Origin: Prochilodus magdalenae
Taxonomy: Eukaryota > Chordata > Actinopteri > Characiformes > Prochilodontidae
Length of the DNA stretch: 64,000 bases
Assembly (NCBI GenBank): GCA_024036415.1
Contig: JAMWET010005032.1
Location: 806,332-870,331, forward strand
Direction of reading: 5' to 3'
The translations under genes and the position numbers were made by a program. The notes beneath the pieces were generated by a model. It was not told where the DNA came from. It searched no databases and saw nothing but the letters and a program-made list of their open reading frames with translations. Position 1 is the first letter of the stretch, and each line of letters starts with the position of its first letter. This document shows positions 21,300-32,767 of this stretch, piece by piece.

Positions 21300-22830
21300 T
21301 GTTAGTGTGTGTGGTGCTGGTGTGGGTGGATCAGACACAGCAGTGCTGCTGGAGTGTTTAACACCGTGTCCACTCACTGTCCACTCTATTAGACACTCCT
21401 ACCTTGCTGCTCCACCTTGTAGATGGACAGTCAGAGACGATAGCTCATCTGCTGCTGCACAGTGCAGTGTTGGTCATCCTCTAGTCCTTCATCAGTGGGC
21501 ATAGGACACGCTGCCCATAGGACGTTGCCCACAGGACCCTGGCCACAGGACCCTGCCCACAGGACGCTGCCCACAGGAAGTTGCTCACAGGACACTCCCC
21601 TCAGGACTCTGCCCACAGGACGCTGCCCACAGGACACTGCCCTCAGGACGCTGCCCACAGGAGCCTGGCCAAAGGACCCTGCCCACAGGACGCTGCCCCC
21701 AAGACGCTGCCCACAGGAAGTTGCTCACAGGACACTGCCCTCAGGACTCTGCCCACAGGAGCCTGGCCAAAGGACACTGCCCCCAAAACACTGCCCACAG
21801 GACCCTGCCCACAGGACGCTGCCCCCAAGACGCTGCCCACAGGAAGTTGCTCACAGGACACTCCCCTCAGGACTCTGCTCACAGGACCCTGCCCACAGGA
21901 CACTGCCCCCAAAACACTGCCCACAGGACCCTGGCCACAGGACGCTGCCCCAAAGACGCTGCCCACAGGAAGTTGCTCACAGGACACTCCCCTCAGGACT
22001 CTGCCCACAGGACCCTGGCCAAAGGACCCTGCCCACAGGACGCTGCCCCCAAGACGCTGCCCACAGGAAGTTGCTCACAGGACACTCCCCTCAGGACTCT
22101 GCTTACAGGACCCTGCCCACAGGACACTGCCCTCAGGACGCTGCCCACAGGATGCTGCCCCCAAAACACTGCCCACAGGACGCTGCCTTTGGGCACTGCC
22201 CACAGGATGCTCCCCCCAAGACGCTGCTCACGGGAAGTTGCTCATAGGACACTGCCCACAGGACGCTGCCCTCAGGATACTGGCTACAGGATCCTGCCCA
22301 CAGGACGCTGCCCACTGGAAGTTGCTCACAGGACACTGCCCTCAGGACGATGCCCCCAAGATGCTGCCCACAGGACGTTGCTCACAGGACACTCCCCTCA
22401 GGACTCTGCCCACAGGACGCTGCCCACAGGACACTGCCCTCAGGATGCTGCCCACAGGATGCTCCCTCCAAAACACTGCCCACAGGAAGTTGCTCACAGG
22501 ACACTGCCTACAGGACACTGCCCACAGGACACTGCCCACAGGACGCTGCCCTCAGGATACTGGCTACAGGATCCTGCCCACAGGACGCTGCCCACAGGAA
22601 GTTGCTCACAGGACACTGCCCGCAGGATGCTGCCCACAGGACAGTGCCCTCAGGACACTGCCCACAGGACACTGCACAATAGGTGCTGTTGGCTGGATAG
22701 TTACGGTTGCTAGACGATTCTCAGTTCAGCGAGGTGTCCAGCAGCACTGCTGTGTCTGATCCACTCACACACTAACACCACCACCACCACCACCATCATG
22801 GCTGTGTCACTGCAGTGCTGAGACCGATCC
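21300..22830. mobile_element. Palindromic dispersed element (MITE-like) with an internal minisatellite
   Basis: The left part (about 21303-21355, GTGTGTGGTGCTGG ... GATCAGACACAGCAGTGCTG) is the reverse complement of the right part (about 22738-22795, CAGCACTGCTGTGTCTGATC ... CACCACCACC). Between the arms sit a short unique stretch and the 14-bp array. The left part also contains CACTCACTGTCCACTCTATT AGACACTCCTACC, which resembles the 42-bp satellite unit of 40.8-44.3 kb. The family is common in fish genomes; 63430-63660 is another relative. Confidence 0.65.
21504..22676. repeat. 14-bp minisatellite (CCACAGGACRCTGC), ~84 units
   Basis: The unit CACAGGACSCTGCC is 14 bp, with variants at the last positions and occasional GGAAGTTGCT units. 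Because 14 is not a multiple of three, each frame cycles through a 14-residue pattern every three units (42 bp). This explains open frames of 260-390 codons in all forward frames. These are not proteins. Confidence 0.96.
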
Positions 22831-23560
22831 GATACCTAAACGGTAGTTAGCTCTATGACTACATGCCCTTGAAAACACCATATGACACCTTTATGAGGCA
22901 CCTGAAACTGATAAGGAGGTTTACTTCCAAGGTACCGAAAGTAAGTCGGTCATGCCGACTATCAGTGAATCTCTGTGTACTCAGGTGTCTCAGGTGTTCA
23001 TTGTTTGATGGAACACGGATTTGGAAGTGGAGGTTAGCTGATACCGCAAACCACAAAAGACACACGAATGCCCGGCATGCTTGAGTAGGTGTGTTGCACA
23101 CGAGGACCGGTCGGAACGAATTCCCTGTGAACGATGCTGGCCTTCATTGATGGTTTCTCCTCGCATTCCTCCCCAAGAACAAGTTCCTCCTTTCACGTTC
23201 TTCGCGGGTTTGTTTCCTTGTTTGTTTGCATAGCGTGCTGGCGAGTAAACACGCAACACAGGAAGGAACTCTCTCTGGCGACTCTTCCTCGGCCAGAGTC
23301 GTTTCACTCGCATTCCAGCGACACGAGGCAGGAAAGTAAGCGGCAGCGGCGCAGGCTGAAGTGGAACAGGCAGGGGATTTACCGGATTACTCAACAACCT
23401 TCAAGGCACCAGCACACCAGAAGTTTGTTCTTCAGGTCTCTCAGGACAGGAGCAAACATAACAATGGTGATGATGAAACGTCAGGTGGCTCCACTTACCC
23501 CCAAACAGATAACGTTGGGTAGTTAAGAGTGGAAATATCAGTTGGTGTGCAGAACACCAC
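22831..23560. other. Unassigned spacer
   Basis: A 130-codon open frame at 23134-23526 lacks recognisable domains, splice context or homology that I know. I treat it as chance. Confidence 0.35.
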
Positions 23561-23564
23561 CTTG

Positions 23565-23870
23565 GGATTGTGTTATGAGGCCTGGTTTCACTCCGCCTCC
23601 ACCCCTACCTCACCATCTCCAGAAACTGTGGAAATATTCAAAATGCATGGGATGGATCACCATCAGGAACCTCTACAGCTCCATACCGAGACGTATTGCA
23701 TGTTGAGTTAGCAAACATGACCAACACCATACCGAGAGACGCTATCTCTGTATGTGTAGCTCAATAAACATTCCCCATATCAGTCTAAACGTATCACCAT
23801 TTATTGTTCCTGGTAACCTTTGTCCTCCTACCCAACACCACTGCAACCCCACACCTCCATCTTGGACTAC
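23565..23870 (+). mobile_element. Diverged Tc1-like deleted-family copy (copy 4)
   Basis: It retains GAGGCCTGGTTTCACTCCG-CTCCACCCCTACC, the C-terminal part and the tail CATATCAGTCTAAACGTATC with CCTTTGTCCTCCTACCCAAC. Confidence 0.65.
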
Positions 23871-24640
23871 TGACTGTGAAATATTCCTATATTAATAACA
23901 GCAGACTGCTCCGGAGTGCTGGGGCAAGTGCAGGAAAGGCCTGGTCACCTTTGAACATCATCCAAGATCCAAAATGGCCAAAAGCAATTTGGGTGGGGAG
24001 ACTGTTATAGCTTGTGCGTAGAAGGAAAACAGAGGAGGTATATCTCGATATAGCTCGGAGCTAAGCCATGCAAACAAAACAAACAGCTCACCTCTGTTTT
24101 TGACTGCTAGCCAACACGATGACGCAAGTAGGGGGGTCATGTTCTCCCTCTTCCTGGTACCAGTCCGGAGCCTCATGGCTGTATATTAGACGAGCGGTAA
24201 ACATGATCGGCTTGACTGATGGATTCCTGGGTACAGCAAGTCACCAGACTGGTATGTTATTCCAGACAGACAAAGCGAATGCCTGGGAACGCGTTGCTGT
24301 ACGTACGGTATGTCATGTAAACCTACTGTCCCCAAACTTTTGATGGCTTGCCTGGTTTTCAGTTTCTCGGTCTGGGGATTGAGACGATTGTAGCAACTGG
24401 TCTTAACACGTGTGCAGGAACACTTGACAAATGGGCCTCTTGTCTCACCTCATTACCCCTAGCAGAACCTCTCGTGTTACACCGTGCCAAGGACCTTCAT
24501 AACCCTAATGGTTTCATAAGTGCTCCAGTACTCCATGCAGCAAACTGTGACGATAAACATTGGAGCTACAAAGCAGCACTGGACGGAGTAAAACTGCTCC
24601 TCCAGTGTCAGTACGAGTTCCTCCCCTTAGACCTCCACTG
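23871..24640. other. Unassigned spacer
   Basis: Nothing recognised. Confidence 0.3.
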
Positions 24641-24645
24641 GAGTA

Positions 24646-26936
24646 ACACTAACACTATACACTTACTGAGTTACTGTACACCAACACACTACTTACAGTA
24701 CACTAACACATTACACTTACTGAATTACTGTACACCAACACACTACTTACAGCACGCTAACGCATTACACTTACTGAGTTACTGTACACCAACACACTAC
24801 TTACAGCACACTAACACATTACACTTACTGAATTACTGTACACCAACACACTACCAACACACTACTTACTGAGTTACTGCACACTACACTACTTACATTA
24901 CACTTACTTACACTTACTTTACTGTAACCAACAAACACACTACTTACAGCACACTAACTCATTACACTTACTGATCTACTGTACACCAACACACTACTTA
25001 CAGCACACTAACACATTTCACTTACTGAGTTTACTTACACACAAACACACTACTTACAGCACACTAACGATTACACTTACTGAGTTTTACTGTACACCAC
25101 ACACTACTTACAGCACACTAACACATTACACTTACTGAGTTACTGTTCATCAACTAACGCTACTTACAGCACACCTACACACATTACACTTAACTGACAC
25201 TTACTGTACTGTACACCACACTACTTACAGCACACTAACACATTACACTTACTGATTAGGAGTAGAACAACACACTACTTACAGCACACTAACACATGAC
25301 ACTTACTGAGTTACTGTACACTACACACACACTAACTTACACACTGAATTACTGCACACTAACACACTACACAGCACACTGAGTTACTGAACACTGTACA
25401 CCAACACACTACTTACAGCACACTAACGCATTACACTTACTGAGTTACTGTACACCAACACACTACTTACAGCACACTAACACATTACACTTACTGAGAT
25501 ACTGTACACCAACACACTACTTACAGCACACTAACACATTACACTTACTGAGTTACTGTACACCAACACACTACTTACAGCACACTAACACATTACACTT
25601 ACTGAGTTACTGTACACCAACACACGACTTACAGCACACTAACGCATTACACTTACTGAGTTACTGTACACCTGACCACACTACTTACAGTACACACCAT
25701 TACACTTACTGAGTTACGGTTACACCAACACACACTAACACACCATTACACTTACTGAGTTACTGTACACCAACACACTACTTACAGCACACTAACACAT
25801 TACACTTACTGAGTTACTGTACACCAACACACTACTTACAGCACACTAACACATTACACTTACTGAGTTACTGTACACCAACACACGACTTACAGCACAC
25901 TAACGCATTACACTTACTGAGTTACTGTACACCAACACACTACTTACAGCACACTAAGGCACACTTACTGAGATACTGTACACCAACACACACTTACAGC
26001 ACACTAACACATTACACTTACTGAGCTACTGTACACCAACACACTACTTACAGCACACTAAACACATTACACTTACTGAGTTACTGTACACCAACACACT
26101 ACTTTACAGCACACTAACACACTACACTTACTGATTGTTTACTGAGTTACACCGACACACTACTTACAGCACACTAACGCATTACACTTACTGAGTTACT
26201 GTACACCAACACACTACTTACAGCACACTAACGCATTACAATTACTGAGTTACTGAACACCAACACACTACTTACAGCACACTAACGCATTACACTTACT
26301 GAGTTACCGTACACCAACACACTACTTACAGCACACTAACGCATTGCACTTACTGAGTTACCGTACACCAACACACTACTTACAGCACACTAACGCATTG
26401 CACTTACTGAGTTACCGTACACCAACACACTACTTACAGCACACCAACGCATTGCACTTACTGAGTTACCGTACACCAATACTGTACTTACCAACACACG
26501 CACACTTACAGTACACTACACCAAACACTACTTACACTTACATTACACTTACTGAGTTACTGCACACACCAACACACTACTTACAGCACACTAACACATT
26601 ACATTTACTGAGTTACTGCACACCAACACACTACTTACAGCACACTAACACATTACATTTACTGAGTTACTGCACACCAACACACTACTTACAGCACACT
26701 AACACATTACATTTACTGAGTTACTGCACACCAACACACTACTTACAGCACACTAACACAATACACTTACTGAGTTACTGCACACCAACACACTACTTAC
26801 AGCACACTAACACAATACACTTACTGAGTTACTGCACACCAACACACTACTTACAGCACACTAACGCATTACACTTACTGAGTTACTGTACACCAACACA
26901 CTACTTACAGCACACTAACACATTACGCTCACTGTG
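24646..26936. repeat. 54-bp minisatellite, ~42 units
   Basis: The unit is CACTAACACATTACACTTAC TGAGTTACTGTACACCAACA CACTACTTACAGCA (54 bp). As 54 is 18 codons, a frame of pattern LHLLSYCTPTHYLQHTNT stays open where units are clean (24348-24872, 26344-26940). Between about 24876 and 26150 many units have one- to several-base gains or losses that break the period. No gene is implied. Confidence 0.96.
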
Positions 26937-27294
26937 TTAAGAATAAGTGTTTGACAGTGATTTATTTGAACAGTTTCAGGTGAAGGTTTATTATGGTTTA
27001 TGATTGTTTATCCATCATTGTCTCTGAGGGCAGGTTAGGACTAGTCACCATTGCACACCACACTGCAGCATCTGAAATCCAGACAAAGTGGAACCTCAGA
27101 CTGACTGCAGTTGAACCTGGACTCTTTCCAGAACACTGTAAATGTCAGGCACAAAGAACTAGACGCGGCGCTAGCAGACAGACCCCCGGATGTGACAAAC
27201 CGAGAGACATCAGAATCCAGACGTGTTATGAGGAGGCTATCAGTTGCTTAATAATAGCAATAATAATCATCATCAGAATGAAGTCATCCATTCA
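26937..27294. other. Unassigned spacer
   Basis: Nothing recognised. Confidence 0.3.
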
Positions 27295-27405
27295 CCTTCC
27301 AAGCCACTTATCCTCCTGGGTTGTGGGGGAAGCTGGACCCTATCCCAGTCCTCATTGGGAGGAAGGCAGGAAACTGGACAGGCCGCCCGTCCATTGTAAG
27401 GTTTA
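27295..27405. repeat. Dispersed fish repeat fragment
   Basis: CACTTATCCTCCTGGGTTG, CCCTATCCCAGTCCTCATTG and GGAAACTGGACAGGCCGCCC match the same common repeat as at 6490. Confidence 0.6.
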
Positions 27406-28435
27406 AGGCTGAGCTTCAAAGGGGGCCTGTAAGGACAGTTATTAAGAGATAACATAGTCCATGGTTTGAGGGCCATGACACTGAATGGTCTACCCCCTGA
27501 TCAATCTCAGTTTTGGGATAGACCAATGATCTGTCTTGGAGAACCTAAGGGCAGGGCAGCAGGGATGCAGGAGCTTGTCCACTGGATCCAAAGCCGGATG
27601 GGTAACCAGTGGGACTGTAATATAAATGACATGAGTTGATGTTTTAGAGCGAGAGTGGATTCTGGTGGCTGGTAAGGAGGGAGTTCTTAAGGGGTCTGGA
27701 GAGCCAAGGGGACAAAGACGAGCAATTCACTAGAGAGCAGGTAGCGGGTAGCCCCATCCCTGGCACCCAGAGAGCACTTGGACGTTAGGTGTCTTGCTCA
27801 AGGGCCCTATGGTCCTGCTCCGGTCAGTTTAGGGATTTGAACTAGCAACTCTCAGGTGACAAGGTTGGTTCCCCAACCTCCAGCCCACAACTGCCCAAGT
27901 CACGGGGTTCGGATCTGATGGAGGTGAGGGCAATGTTAGTAATGCCCGTGACTGAAAGGCGGAAGATGGTAAGATGATTTACAGCGTCAAAGGCAGGGCT
28001 GGAGTAGAGCACAGTACTGCCAACACCAGCAACTGTAGATCAGTGAAGTAGATCATTCAGGACCCACAAGGGCTGTCTCGGTGCTTTGCATGTGGAAGAA
28101 GCCGGATTACAAAGGCACGAACCGATCACTGTTCTTCAGGAAAGAGTTCCCGGGAGAAGCTACAACCATTCCCAACAACTCAGGGCAGGTCAGAAATTGG
28201 ACAATCCAACTGCTCCAGGGTGGTAGTTTTCAGGCCAGGTTTCTTGAGAATGGAAGCGATAGCAGAAGTTTGAAGCGCAGTGGGAATGTAAGGGAAAGCA
28301 CGAGCAGGGAACAGGACTAACTGGGAAGCTCTTCTTTAGAAGTTGGCTAGCTGGGGGCAGGAACTATTTAACCTTTGCTGTTCCTCTCACTTCTCTCTGG
28401 GACGTTTGGCTCAGCTTAACTCAACTCTACTATGA
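27406..28435. repeat. Low-copy-looking spacer with repeat fragments
   Basis: At 27775-27900 the sequence GGTGTCTTGCTCAAGGGCCC ... GGGATTTGAACTAGCAACTC is a common teleost SINE/MITE-like motif. The rest resembles 5' parts of dispersed retroelements but cannot be assigned. Confidence 0.35.
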
Positions 28436-28439
28436 AGTT

Positions 28440-28870
28440 CTTCACGGGCTCAAAGAAGACGGATTGGTTGGATGCTCTCCACATATTCCATGAAGATTGT
28501 GTTTCCGGCGCACCTGGAATATGATCTTCACACGTTCGGTGAAGGACACTCACACTTTTACGATCTGAAGACAAACTCACCCCGGACCAGCTGTGGGTTC
28601 TGGCATACATGCTGGAATTCCTCCGGTGACTCTGAAGAGGAAGTTGTTGGATGTAGTTGAACCCTTGACTTCAGATTTCCAGTATTCCAAAGGATGGGCT
28701 TTGAGAACCACATACAATCGGTTTCGTAATCTGGAACTGTCTGGAACAGGCAAATGAAGAACCATTGGAAGTTCAGGTTACACAGAGTGACAGCCATGAT
28801 GGAAAACCCATGTCCAAATCCATGATCCATCCTCAAGTAGGGACATTTACAGGTCATTGTCGGATATGGA
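28440..28870. repeat. Dispersed repeat related (inverted) to 34.8-36.5 kb
   Basis: Stretches such as CGGTTTCGTAATCTGGAACTGTCTGG.. correspond, inverted, to CAAACAGTTTCAGATTCTGG and GGTTCTTCATTTGTCTGTCC at 34850 and 36205. The part with CTCCGGTGACTCTGAAGAGG matches inverted sequence near 36320-36345. Confidence 0.55.
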
Positions 28871-29305
28871 TATTTGAAGCTGGTATTGTTAATACGCCTT
28901 GAAGTGTACCGAAGTTATTCGATTACTGGAGCTGTGTAATGAGAGGTTTGCTGAGTGCTGAGTGGCTACGTGGCATTCCGATACTCCCAGTCCGGATTAC
29001 GGCTGGCAACAACCGGGACATATCCAAAACCAGGAGCCAAGGCAAAGATCCCAAAGATCAGAAACATAGGCAAGACAAACCAACGGAAATACAGATAAGG
29101 ACCCAGAGACTTCACCACTAACCGACCAAATGGAGGGGTTTAGGTAGCAGTCTTAGTGAGCCCATGCAGGTGGGGCCAGGGAGGAGCAGGTGGACCCGGG
29201 ATGGAGTACCATCAGGAATGAAAGTGGGGTAGGTTTTACATTGTGAGACATACGAACGATTTAGCTTTCTGCTCGGCCACGCATGTGATACGCCGTACCG
29301 GACTG
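28871..29305. other. Unassigned spacer
   Basis: Nothing recognised. Confidence 0.3.
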
Positions 29306-29309
29306 ACCC

Positions 29310-29465
29310 AACAGCCACGATGGTGGACATTCAGCGAGCAGTGGTGTCCTCCATGAGTCAACCTGTTAGTGCCAGCACCATGGGCAGACGGCTGCACCAC
29401 ACAGGTCCACAACGAGTGCCCTTAACACCACGTCTACATCACCAAAGACTGCAATGTCGCTAGAG
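29310..29465 (+). mobile_element. Tc1-like N-terminal fragment
   Basis: The frame reads VVSSMSQPVSASTMGRRLHH TGPQRVPLTPRLHHQRLQ, the same N-terminal linker as in the relic at 4340. Confidence 0.65.
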
Positions 29466-30045
29466 ACGACCAGGCCACACAGTCAAGACAGGCATAGAGT
29501 CCTATCTAGAAGCTTGGATCCACTGCTGGGGACAACGCCTCCTTTACCGCACCACTCGAAAGCACTAGCGTTGACACGGCCATTGAAAAGTGTAGATAGG
29601 AAATGGAAAAATCACTTCCTGAATTTTTATGAAGCCCTGATTTGAACGTGCAGTTTCCTTGATTACAAACCTGATACTACAAAAGTCATAAGGGAAGGGC
29701 AAGGCCCTGTTAAGGCAGCCTAGATAAGCAGGCACACATCGGAATTCCGACTGACTCACAGTAGGTTTTTTCTCCCAGGCAATGAGCCAAGGTACGGATG
29801 GACATAGGGCAGACATGGACATTGTATCTGCATTCTGAAATACTGTTGTTTTCCTCATCTGATCCCCACAGAAGGTAAACAACAGACACATGCTCTAAAT
29901 CTTTCCACCGAGAGTGATTCAGAGGAAGTGCACCACACCTCCTATTCATGTATGCAAGGCTTAGCACACACTATTGTTGACACCTCCATCTGCCGTGACG
30001 TACAGATGCTCTGAATGGCCTTCTATAGCCTCCTGACCCACATAC
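29466..30045. other. Unassigned spacer
   Basis: Nothing recognised. Confidence 0.3.
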
Positions 30046-30049
30046 CATG

Positions 30050-30330
30050 CTATACCACCGCTGGGCCACTCTCAGCTATCTGCAGTGAGCCCACGTTTGG
30101 CCCACGTGTTCCAAAACAGACCAGGTCCACCCTGACAGAGCTGCCTACGTTTGGCTGACATGTGGTCCTAATCTGGTGAGTATGTGGTAATCTGGGAATG
30201 GTCTGCCCAAGTGCCATCAACCCACTTGAAACGCAAGCGGGCCAGACGAAAATGGGGATGGCTGGGCCAGATTTGGGCCAGAACAGTTTTGCTCTCTGTT
30301 TGCTCTCAGTTTGAACCTCCACAGTAACCT
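30050..30330. repeat. Dispersed TGGCCCA/GGGCCAGA-type repeat, copy 1
   Basis: It contains GTTCCAAAACAGACCAGGTC, GGGCCAGACGAAAATGGGG and TTTGGGCCAGAACAGTTTTG, all of which recur at 33505-33900 and 35102-35285. Confidence 0.75.
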
Positions 30331-30479
30331 TTGATAGAATTGGTTTAGATTTATCTAGCTATGCTGGCGAGAAGCCGATAGTAGCCATATCCGTATTCCC
30401 AAACAAACCTGCTTTCATTAGCGGTTGGCTAGCAGTGAACAGTCAATGACACTTTTACATGACAACAGTATGTTAGAAT

Positions 30480-30965
30480 TAAGCACTCCTGTAGCTAATA
30501 GTGAGCTAGCGGGCTAGCTACCAGGTGCTAGTGATCTAGACTTGCATTAACGGTAAAGGAAAACCAGCTTTATGTGTAGCATTAGCAGTTTGCAGAAAAT
30601 CTGCTTTGTATGAGTAGGAAACATTAGCTGGCTGGCTGGCTAGCTAGCTGTGTTTTCCTTAAACTGCTAATAAAGGGGCTAGCAGGAAACAGGTGCTACT
30701 TAGCTGGTGTAGCATGAGACTAGCAGTTTTTAAAAAAATTTGGTTTACATAAGTAGCAAATGTTAGCTGGCAGGCTAGCTGTGTTAATCGTTTTCCACAC
30801 AGCGTCTGAAGCAATTCTTTACAGAACATCCACCTTCATTTAAGACTTCTTTAAGCTTCCTTGTAGCTAATAGTGGGCTAGCGGGCTAGCTAACAGGTGC
30901 TAGCTATCTAGCCTTGCTTTAACTAAAAATCTGCCTCACATACGTAGCTAGCGTTAGCTGTTTAA
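30480..30965. repeat. GCTAGC-rich block with an internal duplication
   Basis: TGTAGCTAATAGTGAGCTAG CGGGCTAGCTACCAGGTGCT at 30490 recurs with few changes at 30862. GCTAGC and TAGCTGG motifs fill the space between. No coding frame. Confidence 0.7.
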
Positions 30966-31568
30966 AGGAGATGGTTGATGGTTGATGGTTGATTGTCTGC
31001 TCCATAGGCATGAGTATGAAACTTGCTGGTAAATATGATAGGGGAGAGCGGGGTAATGTAAGACATTGGGTAATGTGAGACACCCCCTGTATCTTGGCAA
31101 CGGAACACATTTGTGGTCATGTGACCATTATGTTTTCAAGTCCCTCCCATTCCCTATTGCTAGGAAGAAGAAGTTGGTGCTGGTGCTGATAAGTATGCTT
31201 TTTTCACAAAAAAAAGTGTTTTCTACATGCAAAAGTAAATTTTCTTGCTTTGAACTTAATCAACTATTTTATCAAAGCAAATTGATTCAGGTAGAAAAAC
31301 TTATATCATACATGTTGATGAATTTCCAACATATCAACCCACGTGATTGATGCTAGTTGAAGATTAGCCTGAATTGCTAGAGATGATGTTTTTTCTAAAA
31401 TGATGGCTGTGGGGTTAAGTGAGACAAATGCTGTGGGGTAAAGTGAAACACTGTCTTACTTTAACCCACCATAACCCACAAATTAAGTTTAGTCTTAAAC
31501 ATATTTAGTGTAATATTACATTACATATGTTTTATTTCTAATGTCATAAACATTGTAGAAAAGCCGTC

Positions 31569-31811
31569 ATGCCAAGAAAGTACACCAGGAAGACAACCTG
31601 GGGCCAAACACCTCTTGCAGATTTGGAGAGTGCAGCTGCTGAGGTCATGCAAGGAAAGAAGTCCTTAAGAAAAGCTGGAAGGGATAGAAATATTGACAAG
31701 TCAACCCTACAAAGATTCATAAAGAAAAAAGAAAAAGGGGAAGTATGGATGGGTGGATCAGATCTAACCCTGGCAAAACAGTCTCCATATACCAGATTGC
31801 AGGACTTGTGA
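31569..31811 (+). pseudogene. pogo-like transposase N-terminus (psq-type HTH), truncated
   Basis: The start MPRKYTRKTTWGQTPLADLE and the segment VMQGKKSLRKAGRDRNIDKS TLQRFIKKKEK form a Pipsqueak-type DNA-binding helix-turn-helix, as found at the start of pogo/Tigger-class transposases. After about residue 57 the frame runs into unrelated residues and stops at 31811. The open tail ORF begins in a different frame at 31745, so the deletion that removed the catalytic core (junction about 31735-31765) also shifted frame. Confidence 0.75.
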
Positions 31812-32767
31812 ATGAGGCCTTCTTGTCAGCAGTGACACCACGTAATATCACTTCTGGATTCAAGTCCACTGGGATTTTCCCATACAATAGAGATATTTTC
31901 CCTGAGGAAGGGTTCGCACCATCCATGATATCAGACCGGCCAAACCCTGAGCTGCAGTCTGCATCCACTTGTCTATCCATTGCAGACGGTCCGGATGGTC
32001 CACACCCTGCAGATGGTCCACTCCCTGCAGATGGTCCACTCCCTGCAGATGGTCCACTCCCTGCAGATGATCCAGTGGCTGATGCTAATCCATCCACTCT
32101 GTGTGGTCCACATAGATGTGCCTCGCCAGCTAACTCAGATGTTTCCAGTAGACCTGGATATGTGTCTCCTCCGGAAATCCTACCACTTCCCAAATGTCCC
32201 CCCAGAGCACAAACCAAAAGAAAGCGTGTGAAGACATCCATCCTAACAGATACTCCTGAGAAGCAGACAATAGAAAAGGCGTATGAAGAGAGACAAAAGA
32301 AAATGGCACAGAAAAAGAAAAATAGCAAAGAAAAGGGCCAATTGAAAAAGAAAGCACCTAAAAGAAAAAGCATAGATAGCAGCTCTGAGGAGAGTGATGT
32401 CCCTGTCCCACTTGATGATGATGATGAGAGCTCTGAGGATGAGAGAAGTGATCATGAAGACACAGATCTGAACGTAGGTGACTTTGTCCTAGTTAATTTT
32501 GCAACCAAACACAGGAGTCTCCGTTATGTTGGCATGGTTGAGAAAGTTGAGGACAATGAAATACTTACACAATTCCTCAGACGAATCCAGGGAAACAAGA
32601 ACCAGTGGGAGAGACCCACATTTGCCATAAAAGAAAATGATGTGGCACGTGTTCCTAAAGGTGATGTGGTGAAGAAGCTGCCTCAACCTAATAGGCCTGG
32701 AGGAACCACACGGAGAGAGCAACTCTTCACCTTTCTATGTAACCTTCAGGGCTGGAATGTAGCGTAG
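31745..32767 (+). CDS. Open 340-codon tail of a pogo-like transposase
   Basis: The ORF begins SNPGKTVSIYQIAGLVNEAF and continues to GFKSTGIFPYNRDIFPEEGF APS, the segment that closes the DDE domain of pogo-type transposases in fish and invertebrates. Residues about 82-100 are short tandem ADGPLP units (18-bp DNA repeat at 31983-32065). There follow a Cys/His-poor Pro-rich linker, a Lys-rich block (residues 155-215), an acidic Ser/Asp/Glu block (PLDDDDESSEDERSDHED), and a C-terminal domain of about 100 residues (NVGDFVLVNFATK to LFTFLCNLQGWNV). It is open throughout, without stops, although the catalytic part is gone. The ATG at 31745 is the first in frame; whether it is translated is unknown. 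A fused, spliced or re-used tail protein is possible but unproven. Confidence 0.6.
   Translation: MDGWIRSNPGKTVSIYQIAGLVNEAFLSAVTPRNITSGFKSTGIFPYNRDIFPEEGFAPSMISDRPNPELQSASTCLSIADGPDGPHPADGPLPADGPLPADGPLPADDPVADANPSTLCGPHRCASPANSDVSSRPGYVSPPEILPLPKCPPRAQTKRKRVKTSILTDTPEKQTIEKAYEERQKKMAQKKKNSKEKGQLKKKAPKRKSIDSSSEESDVPVPLDDDDESSEDERSDHEDTDLNVGDFVLVNFATKHRSLRYVGMVEKVEDNEILTQFLRRIQGNKNQWERPTFAIKENDVARVPKGDVVKKLPQPNRPGGTTRREQLFTFLCNLQGWNVA

Noticed and set aside
21462..22759. Repeat protein of pattern CPQDAAHRTLPTG
   Set aside because: The same pattern appears in every forward frame because of the 14-bp unit; it is a minisatellite.
23134..23526. 130-codon plus-strand ORF as a gene
   Set aside because: No recognisable domain, poor composition bias for coding, and no transcription or splice context; expected by chance in this length of DNA.
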